Source: Chthoniobacter sp.
GTDB taxonomy: Bacteria; Verrucomicrobiota; Verrucomicrobiia; Chthoniobacterales; Chthoniobacteraceae
Assembly (NCBI GenBank): GCA_025352865.1
Contig: JANXSB010000148.1
Coordinates: forward strand, 1-6,776
Reading direction: 5' to 3'
Length of the DNA stretch: 6,776 bases
The position numbers and the translations under genes are program-made. The notes beneath the pieces are model-generated. The model had not been told where the DNA came from. It was given only the letters and a program-made list of their open reading frames with translations, and made no database searches. Shown here piece after piece: positions 1 through 6,260 of this stretch (the first letter of the stretch is position 1; every line of letters starts with the position of its first letter).

Positions 1-1
1 C

Positions 2-2941
2 GCGGTGAAGGTCTTCGAGCACCCGCGGCTCGACCGCGCGGATGCCACGCTGCATTTCCCCGCATACACGAAGCTCGCGGACAAGGCTGTGCCGGAGACG
101 CGCCGCGTCAGCGCCGTCGAGGGCACGAAGATCGACGTGGCTTTTGCGCTCAACAAGCCGGTCAAATCCGCGACGCTCGTGGCGAAGGACGGCACGCGCC
201 TGCCGCTCGCCGTGCAAGCGGGAAAGCCGCTCGCCGAGCTGCGCGACTTTCCGCTGAAGACGAGCGCGAGCTACGAGCTGAAGCTCGAAGATGAGGACGG
301 GCGCGTGAACAAGGTGCCCGCGCAATTTGTCGTCGAGGCGCTGCCGAACCGGCGGCCCGAGCTGAAATTCCAGACGCCGAAAGGCGATCAGCGGGTGTCG
401 CCGATCGAGGAGGTCGCCTTCCGCGCGCAGGCGTGGGACGACTTCGGACTCGCGCGCTACGGCATCACCGTGACCGTCGCCGGACGCGCTGCGCAGGACA
501 TCGAGCTGGGACGCGACACACGCGCCGATGAGCGGCGGGAAGTCGCGCATCTGCTCAAGCTCGAAGACATCGGCGTGCAGCCGGACGAACTCGTCTCGTG
601 GTTTCTGTGGGCCGAGGACACCGGCCCGGACGGCCAGCCGCGCCGCACGGCGACCGACATGTTTTTCGCCGAGGTCCGGCCTTTTGAGGAAATCTTCCGG
701 CCCGGCGACGGAGCCGGTGGCGCTCAACAGCAAAGTCAGAACGGCGGCGGCGCGGGTGAGGAGGAGACGAAGCTCGCCGAGTTGCAAAAGCAGATCGTGA
801 CCGCGACGTGGAATCTCCAACGCGCCGAGCAGGCGAAGCCCGGCGCGGACGGGCCGAGCGAGAAGTATCGCAAAGATGAACCGGTGATTATCGATTCACA
901 GGCGAAGGCGCTGGAGCAGGCCAAGGCGCTCGCGGAAAAGGCCGACGACGCGAAAGCGAAGGCGCTCGTGGAGGCTGCGGCGCAGGCCATGCAAACCGCG
1001 CACGACCATTTGACCAAAGCCGCCGAGACGACCGCGCCGCTGCCCGACGCGCTCGCCGCCGAGCAGGCCGCCTACAGCGCGCTGCTCAAACTCGCAGCGC
1101 ATGAGTTCCGCGTCGTGCGCAACCAGAAGGGCCAGGGCAAAGGAAAGGGCGGCGGAAAGCAACAGCAGCAACTCGATGAGATGGAAATGAAGGACGAGGA
1201 AAAGCGTTATGAAACCAAGAGCGAGGCCGCGCCGCAGCAGGCCGAGCAGCAGCGTGAACAGCTCGCCATTTTGAACCGGTTGAAGGAACTCGCGCAGCGG
1301 CAGAACGACATCAACGAACGGCTCAAGGAACTCCAGACCGCGCTCCAGGAGGCGAAGACCGAACCGCAGAAAGAGGAGGTGCGCCGGCAGCTCCAGCGCT
1401 TGCGCGAGGAGGAGCAGCAGATGCTCGCCGATGTGGATGAGGCGCGGCAGAAAATGGAGCAGTCGTCGCAGCAGGCACAGCTCGCCGACCAGCGCGCGCA
1501 GCTCGACAAGACGCGCGGCGAGGCGCAGCAGGCCGCGCAGGCCATGCAGCAGGGCGCACCGTCGCAGGCGCTGGCCAGCGGCACGCGCGCGGCGAAGGAT
1601 TTGGAGGCGATGCGGGATGAGTTTCGGAAGAAGACGAGCGGGCAATTCAAGGACGAGATGCGCGACATGCGCGCCGACGCCCGCCAGCTCTCGGAGCGCC
1701 AGCAGGAGATCGCCGACAAGCTCCAGGCCAAGCCCGCGCAGACCGAGCGCCGCACGCTCGACGGTTCCGGCGAGCGCGAACAGCTCGCGGAGAAATTCAC
1801 CAAACAGCAGGGCGATCTCGGCAAGCTGACCGAGCAGATGCAGCGCGTCAGCGAGCAGGCCGAAGCCGCCGAGCCCCTGCTCGCGAAAGAGCTTTACGAC
1901 ACGCTCCGCAAAACCGCACAGGCCGGCACCGGCGACACGCTCAAATATACGCAACAGCTCGCGCAGCGCGGTGACGCAAAGACCGCACGGAAGTTTGAGG
2001 AAAAGGCGCGGCAGGAAATCGAGGAACTCAAGACCGGCGTCGAACGCGCCGCCGGCAGCGTGCTCGGCGATGAAGCGGAGGCTTTGCGCCAGGCTCGCGC
2101 CGAACTCGACAAGCTCACCGACCAGCTCAACCGCGAAGTCGCGCAGGCGCGGCCTGACCTCGCGCAGGCCACGCCAAAATCCGGCGACGCACAGCCCGGC
2201 GGCAACGGACCCGGCCAGCAAGGCAACAACCCGGAGAACAGCCAAGGACAAGCACCGCAGCCCGGTGACTCACAAGGTAAGAGTGAGGGTCAGAGCAAAG
2301 GTGAGGGTCAGGGCAAGGACGAGGGTCAGGGCAAAGGTGAAGGTCAGGTCAAGGGCGAGGGTCAGGGTAAAGGCGAAGGTCAGGGTAAAGGCGAAGGTCA
2401 AGGCGGGCAGATGGCGCAGGGCTCGGGTGGCGGCGGTGCGCAGGCCAGCCCGACGGCGCAAAACGCCAACCCCACAGGCCGCCCCGGCGAGCGTCCGAGT
2501 CTTTCCACGACGCTACCCCGCCAGCGCGGCGGCATCCGCAGCGGGAGCGAAGGCGTCGGTGGCGCGACGGGCGGTGGCACCGAAGGCGAGCAAGCCGGGC
2601 CGCTCACAGGCGACAATTTTGCCGAATGGTCCGACCGCCTGCGCAACGTCGAGGAGATGGTCGATTCGCCCGCGCTCCGCACTGAAGTCGCCCGCATCCG
2701 CGAGACCGCGCAGGGCGTGCGCGTGGATTTCAAACGGCACAGCTTGAAACCGAATTGGGACTTGGTGAACACGAAGATCAGCACCCCGCTCGCCGAGCTG
2801 CGCAACCGCCTGACCGAAGAACTCGCGCGCCGCGAATCGAAGGAAAGCCTCGTGCCCATCGACCGCGATCCCGTGCCCACCAAATACGCCGAGCGCGTCC
2901 GGCGCTACTACGAAGAGCTGGGGCGGAGCGTGGATAAATGA
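2..2941 (+). CDS. DUF4175-like large coiled-coil protein (5' end outside window)
   Basis: The frame is open to the left edge (first whole codon GCG at nt 2). The GTG at nt 5 is in mid-domain, so I treat the gene as 5'-truncated. Members of this family usually begin with membrane helices, which would lie upstream. Counting from nt 5: residues about 1-110 and 115-218 look like two beta-sandwich/Ig-like domains, the second with the family-typical phrase DDFGLARYGI. A conserved connector, MFFAEVRPFEEIFR, spans 219-232. About 250-720 is a long helical region rich in Gln, Glu, Lys, Ala and Arg, strongly coiled-coil. About 725-868 is a Gly/Gln/Ser-rich linker with a hexapeptide repeat. About 870-978 is a conserved C-terminal segment ending in the signature DRDPVPTKYAERVRRYYEELG (953-973). 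The role is not established; I infer a periplasmic-facing structural or scaffold protein. Its TGA overlaps the next gene's ATG. Family assignment is from pattern memory, not a search. Confidence 0.85.
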   Translation, partial: AVKVFEHPRLDRADATLHFPAYTKLADKAVPETRRVSAVEGTKIDVAFALNKPVKSATLVAKDGTRLPLAVQAGKPLAELRDFPLKTSASYELKLEDEDGRVNKVPAQFVVEALPNRRPELKFQTPKGDQRVSPIEEVAFRAQAWDDFGLARYGITVTVAGRAAQDIELGRDTRADERREVAHLLKLEDIGVQPDELVSWFLWAEDTGPDGQPRRTATDMFFAEVRPFEEIFRPGDGAGGAQQQSQNGGGAGEEETKLAELQKQIVTATWNLQRAEQAKPGADGPSEKYRKDEPVIIDSQAKALEQAKALAEKADDAKAKALVEAAAQAMQTAHDHLTKAAETTAPLPDALAAEQAAYSALLKLAAHEFRVVRNQKGQGKGKGGGKQQQQLDEMEMKDEEKRYETKSEAAPQQAEQQREQLAILNRLKELAQRQNDINERLKELQTALQEAKTEPQKEEVRRQLQRLREEEQQMLADVDEARQKMEQSSQQAQLADQRAQLDKTRGEAQQAAQAMQQGAPSQALASGTRAAKDLEAMRDEFRKKTSGQFKDEMRDMRADARQLSERQQEIADKLQAKPAQTERRTLDGSGEREQLAEKFTKQQGDLGKLTEQMQRVSEQAEAAEPLLAKELYDTLRKTAQAGTGDTLKYTQQLAQRGDAKTARKFEEKARQEIEELKTGVERAAGSVLGDEAEALRQARAELDKLTDQLNREVAQARPDLAQATPKSGDAQPGGNGPGQQGNNPENSQGQAPQPGDSQGKSEGQSKGEGQGKDEGQGKGEGQVKGEGQGKGEGQGKGEGQGGQMAQGSGGGGAQASPTAQNANPTGRPGERPSLSTTLPRQRGGIRSGSEGVGGATGGGTEGEQAGPLTGDNFAEWSDRLRNVEEMVDSPALRTEVARIRETAQGVRVDFKRHSLKPNWDLVNTKISTPLAELRNRLTEELARRESKESLVPIDRDPVPTKYAERVRRYYEELGRSVDK
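2276..2401 (+). repeat. Seven 18-bp in-frame tandem repeats encoding [GSV]K[GSD]EGQ
   Basis: Seven consecutive 18-bp units start at nt 2276, 2294, 2312, 2330, 2348, 2366 and 2384. They translate as GKSEGQ, SKGEGQ, GKDEGQ, GKGEGQ, VKGEGQ, GKGEGQ and GKGEGQ. The last two units differ at one base (the final base of the unit), while the first units are more diverged, so the array looks like recent duplication at its 3' end. It lies in the disordered linker between the coiled coil and the conserved C-terminal domain of the DUF4175-like protein. The period is a multiple of three, so copy-number changes keep the reading frame. The peptide has one Lys and one Glu per unit, so it is charge-balanced, flexible and hydrophilic. 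Confidence 0.93.
2922..2928 (+). promoter_or_regulatory. Probable ribosome binding site for the VWA gene
   Basis: GGCGGAG lies inside the last codons of the upstream gene, 9 bases before the ATG at 2938. It is a moderate purine-rich Shine-Dalgarno match. Start and stop overlap as ATGA (2938-2941), so initiation probably also depends on ribosomes terminating on the upstream gene. Confidence 0.45.
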
Positions 2942-5298
2942 GCGTCTCGGGGACGCTCTTCCTCGCGGGTCGGGACTGGCTTTGGCCCGCCGTCAGCGCG
3001 CTCGGCGTGGGGCTCACGTTTGTCGCGTGGTCCTATTTCCGCGCCCCAGCGCGCGGGCCGCTGCGAGTGGCGTGTGCGGTTTTGAAAATGCTTGGCCTCG
3101 CCGCGCTGCTGGCGTGTCTGCTGGAGCCGACGCTGTCGGGGCAGCGGGCAAAGCCGGGCGCGAACGTCCTCGCCATCGTCGCCGACAATTCGCTGAGCAT
3201 GACGCTGCACGATGCCGGCGCGGCTGAATCACGCGGCGACGTGCTGCGCAGCGTCGTGGCCGGCGCGCGGAGCGACTGGCGCACACCGCTGTCGCAGAGT
3301 TTCGACACGCGCCATTACCTCGCCGATGCGCGCCTCCAGCCGACGCAAGATTTCCATGAACTCGCCTTCGACGGACGCACCACCGCGCTCGGCCACACGC
3401 TCGCGCAACTCGCCGAGCGCTACCGCGGGCAGCCGCTCGCCGGCATCATCCTGCTCACCGACGGCATCGCCGCCGATCCCGCCGAAGCCGTATCGTTGCA
3501 GGGTCTGCCGCCGATCTATCCCGTCGTCATCGGCCACGACGGCCCGGAGCGCGACCTCGCGGTAACGAGCACGGCGGTGACGCAAACGTCCTTCGAGGAC
3601 GCACCGGTGACGGTGCAGGCGGAGATCGCCGCGAACGGATTTTCCGGCGAGGAAATCGTCGCGCAGCTCGTGCCGATCACTGCCGGGAAGAGCGAAGAAA
3701 CCTTGAAGCCCATCGCGGAGCAAACGCAGACCGTGCCCCGCGAGGGCGAAAAATTCACCTGCCGTTTTCAATTTCGCCCCGCACAGACTGGTGTGCTTTT
3801 CTACCGCCTCACCGTCGCGCCGAAAAACGCGGGCGCGGCGGAGGCGACGCTGGCGAACAACGAGACCGTGGTGGTCGTGGATCGCGGCGCGGGGCCGCAT
3901 CGCGTGCTCTACGTGAGTGGGCGTCCAAATTGGGAATTCAAATTCCTACATCGCGCGATCGAGGGCGACGACCAGACTGAACTCTTCGGGCTGATCCGCA
4001 TCGCCAATCGCGAGCCCAAGTTTTCCTTCCGCGGGCGCGCGGGTGAGGAGAGCAATCCGCTTTTCCGTGGCTTCGGGAATCAGTCCAAAGAGAACGTCGA
4101 GCGCTACGATCAGCCGGTGTTCCGGCGAATCGGAGGCGAAGATGATGCAGAACTCCACGGCGGTTTTCCAAAGACCGCGGAGGAGCTGTTCAAATACCGC
4201 GCGGTGATTCTCGACGACACCGAAGCCGAGTTTTTTACCGCCGAGCAGATGAGCCTCCTCCAGCGTTTCGTCAGCGAGCGCGGCGGCGGGCTGCTCGCGC
4301 TCGGCGGCGCGGAGTCGTTTCGCGAAGGGCGCTACGCGCGGACGGCGATCGGCGAGATGCTGCCGATTTATCTCCGGGATGAGGATTCGGCGCTCAGGAA
4401 TCAGGAACCGGGGACGCTGCGACTGGCGCTGAAGCGCGAGGGCTGGCTGGAGCCGTGGGCGCGGCTGCGGGCGAATGAGGCGGATGAAAGGGCGCGACTG
4501 GACGCGCTGCCGGGTTTCGATGTGCTCAATCGCGCAGGCGAAGCAAAGCCGGCGGCCACGGTCGTGGCGACGGTGACGGACGGGACGCACGAATATCCAG
4601 CGCTCGTCACGCAGCGTTTCGGGCGCGGACGCACGGCGGCGTTGCTCGTCGGCGATCTGTGGCAGTCGGGCCTCGGCGACGAGGCGCGGCAGAAGGATCT
4701 GATGAAAGGATGGCGGCAAATGATTCGCTGGATCGTGGCCGACGTGCCGGAGTCCATCGAGGTGCGCAGCGAGCCGCAACCCGATGGCGTGAGCGTGCGG
4801 CTGCAAGTCCGCGCGAGGGACGCAAAATTTCAGCCTCTCGAAAACGGCACGGTCGCACTGACCGTCACGCGCGCCGGCGTGGCCGATGCACCGCCGCTCA
4901 TGCTCACTGCCGAGGCTTCGACGGGCGAACCGGGGCTGTACGAGACGACTTACATCCCGCGCGAAAACGGCGGCTACCGCGTGGAAGCCGCGGTGCGCAA
5001 TGACGCCGGGGCCATCGCCGGCACCGCCGCGACCGGCTGGACGAGCGATCTCGCCGCGGCGGAGTTTCGCGATTTGAAACCGAACCGCGCGCTCATGAAA
5101 CAGCTCGCACGGCAGACCGGAGGTGAGGTGCTCGCGCCGGAAGACCTCGCCGCCTTCGCCCGCCGTCTGCCCACCGAGCGCGCGCCTGTGACCCAGACAT
5201 GGACACGCCCGCTTTGGCACACGCCGTGGATGATGCTTTTCGCCCTCGCCTGCTTGGTCGGCGAATGGGGTTTGCGGCGTTGGAAAGGACTGGCATGA
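2938..5298 (+). CDS. Membrane-anchored VWA / glutamine amidotransferase-like protein
   Basis: Complete, 786 aa. Two N-terminal membrane helices (about 15-34 and 44-62) flank a short Arg-containing loop. A VWA domain follows (about 75-200) with a complete-looking metal-ion-dependent adhesion site: D83-x-S85-x-S87 (DNSLS), Thr148 or Thr149 (GRTTALG) and Asp175 (LLTDG). Residues about 205-315 look like an Ig-like beta domain. About 320-480 resemble the class I glutamine amidotransferase-like fold of this family, with LYVSGRPNWEFKFLHRAI (324-341) and GGGLLALGGAESF (449-461). The latter has Gly where a catalytic amidotransferase would have the nucleophile Cys, so the domain is probably non-enzymatic. 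A second beta domain (about 605-705) precedes the motif EFRDLKPNRALMKQLARQTGG (709-729). A C-terminal helix (about 763-780) ends in RRWKGLA. By the positive-inside rule the N-terminus and the bulk of the protein are periplasmic and the C-terminal tail cytoplasmic. The start is fixed by the ATGA overlap. The ligand is unknown. Confidence 0.9.
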   Translation: MSVSGTLFLAGRDWLWPAVSALGVGLTFVAWSYFRAPARGPLRVACAVLKMLGLAALLACLLEPTLSGQRAKPGANVLAIVADNSLSMTLHDAGAAESRGDVLRSVVAGARSDWRTPLSQSFDTRHYLADARLQPTQDFHELAFDGRTTALGHTLAQLAERYRGQPLAGIILLTDGIAADPAEAVSLQGLPPIYPVVIGHDGPERDLAVTSTAVTQTSFEDAPVTVQAEIAANGFSGEEIVAQLVPITAGKSEETLKPIAEQTQTVPREGEKFTCRFQFRPAQTGVLFYRLTVAPKNAGAAEATLANNETVVVVDRGAGPHRVLYVSGRPNWEFKFLHRAIEGDDQTELFGLIRIANREPKFSFRGRAGEESNPLFRGFGNQSKENVERYDQPVFRRIGGEDDAELHGGFPKTAEELFKYRAVILDDTEAEFFTAEQMSLLQRFVSERGGGLLALGGAESFREGRYARTAIGEMLPIYLRDEDSALRNQEPGTLRLALKREGWLEPWARLRANEADERARLDALPGFDVLNRAGEAKPAATVVATVTDGTHEYPALVTQRFGRGRTAALLVGDLWQSGLGDEARQKDLMKGWRQMIRWIVADVPESIEVRSEPQPDGVSVRLQVRARDAKFQPLENGTVALTVTRAGVADAPPLMLTAEASTGEPGLYETTYIPRENGGYRVEAAVRNDAGAIAGTAATGWTSDLAAAEFRDLKPNRALMKQLARQTGGEVLAPEDLAAFARRLPTERAPVTQTWTRPLWHTPWMMLFALACLVGEWGLRRWKGLA
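5282..5289 (+). promoter_or_regulatory. Ribosome binding site that fixes the start of the caspase-like gene
   Basis: GGAAAGGA lies 5 bases before the ATG at 5295. This is a better Shine-Dalgarno match than anything before the earlier in-frame ATG at 5199, and the 5295 start places a clean signal peptide at the N-terminus. The start overlaps the upstream TGA as ATGA (5295-5298), repeating the arrangement at the previous junction. Confidence 0.7.
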
Positions 5299-6251
5299 GT
5301 TTCCGCCGCGTCATCGCTTTGCTCGCGACGCTAATTTGCGTAGCTTCGCCGCTGCGGGCAGCCGACGAAGCGGCGGTCATTATCGCCGTCGGGGCGAGCG
5401 GGGAGGAGGCGTATGCGGATGACTTTGCGAAGTGGGCGGCAAGCTGGCAACAAGCAGCGGCAGCGGGAAAAGCACGCGTGCAGACCATCGGCGCAGGTGC
5501 CGGTGAAAAGGACGCGCTGGCGCGATTGCGCGCAGCGGTCGTGGCGGAGGCGAAGGAGGACACGAGCCCAATTTGGCTGGTGCTGCTCGGTCACGGGACG
5601 TTTGACGGGCGCGATGGAAAATTCAATCTGCGCGGGGATGATGTCGCGGCGTCGGAGATCGCGGCGTGGCTGAAAGAATGCACGCGCCCGGTCGTGGTCG
5701 TGTGCGGCTTTTCGGCAAGCGGGGCGTTTCTCAAGCCGCTCTCCGCGCCGGGCCGGGTGATCGTGACGGCGACGAAGAGCGGGGCGGAAAACAACTTCGC
5801 GCGGTTCGGCGGTTACTTCGCGGAGGCGGTCGCCGATCCGGGCGCCGATCTTGATCACGACGGGCAGACCTCGGTGCTCGAAGCGTGGCTGGCCGCGGCG
5901 CAGCGCACCGCGGAATTTTACAAAACGGAGGGCCGCATCGCCACTGAGCACTCGCTGCTCGAAGACAACGGCGACGGGCTCGGAACGCCCGCGGAGTGGT
6001 ATTCCGGTCTGCGAGTGGTCAAGAAGCCGAAGGATGGCAAAGCGCCGGACGGTCTGCGCGCCAGCCAGTTCGCGCTGGTGCCGAGCGCTGCGGAGCGCGG
6101 GCTTTCACCGGAGTTGCGGGCTCAACGCGACGCGCTCGAAACGGAACTCGCGAAGCTGCGCGAGGCGAAGGCGACGCTGCCGGAAAAGGAATACTTCGCG
6201 AAGCTGGAAGCACTGCTGCTCCAACTCGCGCGGCTTTATCCGAAGCCCTGA
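5295..6251 (+). CDS. Secreted caspase/legumain-fold-like protein, probable pseudoenzyme, with EF-hand-like loop
   Basis: 318 aa from ATG 5295. The frame extends back to 5199, but that would put 32 residues before the signal peptide. Residues 1-22 are a signal peptide (MSFRR, hydrophobic core, SPLRA before ADEAA), so the protein is probably exported. The core resembles C13/caspase-like families: a strand then LLGHGTFDGR with His100 as the expected catalytic His, and a second strand then VVVVCGFSASGAF (133-145). Aligning SASG with the usual (D/E)AC-x-SG motif puts Ser140 where the nucleophile Cys belongs; the only nearby Cys is Cys137, three residues earlier. Related proteins I remember read roughly NTTSAS here, also without the Cys. 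An EF-hand-like loop follows at 185-196 (Asp185, 187, 189, Gly190, Glu196), with a weaker Asp/Asn/Gly-rich one at 223-234. Residues about 280-314 are a Leu/Ala/Glu helix, possibly coiled-coil. It is last in the operon. Function is unknown; an active enzyme using Cys137 is not excluded. Confidence 0.82.
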   Translation: MSFRRVIALLATLICVASPLRAADEAAVIIAVGASGEEAYADDFAKWAASWQQAAAAGKARVQTIGAGAGEKDALARLRAAVVAEAKEDTSPIWLVLLGHGTFDGRDGKFNLRGDDVAASEIAAWLKECTRPVVVVCGFSASGAFLKPLSAPGRVIVTATKSGAENNFARFGGYFAEAVADPGADLDHDGQTSVLEAWLAAAQRTAEFYKTEGRIATEHSLLEDNGDGLGTPAEWYSGLRVVKKPKDGKAPDGLRASQFALVPSAAERGLSPELRAQRDALETELAKLREAKATLPEKEYFAKLEALLLQLARLYPKP

Positions 6252-6260
6252 ACGCTGCGA

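Noticed and set aside
5..7. GTG at the left edge as the true start of the DUF4175-like gene
   Set aside because: The frame stays open upstream, the first residues are already mid-domain, and family members normally have N-terminal membrane helices before this point.
896..2251. 451-codon open frame on the - strand opposite the coiled-coil gene
   Set aside because: It mirrors the codon bias of the + strand gene. Its translation is Leu/Arg-rich with no recognisable domain, and the + strand frame continues with conserved family features through the region.
2276..2401. CRISPR array
   Set aside because: The 18-bp units are contiguous with no spacers and keep codon phase in an open gene, so this is a protein-coding tandem repeat.
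3946..5220. 424-codon open frame on the - strand opposite the VWA gene
   Set aside because: It is Arg/Pro/His-rich with no domain, typical of an antisense shadow in GC-rich DNA. The + strand frame carries the VWA and C-terminal motifs.
5199..5294. Upstream ATG that would add 32 residues to the caspase-like protein
   Set aside because: It would bury the signal peptide inside the protein and overlap the VWA gene by 100 bp. The ATG at 5295 has a good ribosome binding site and the ATGA overlap.
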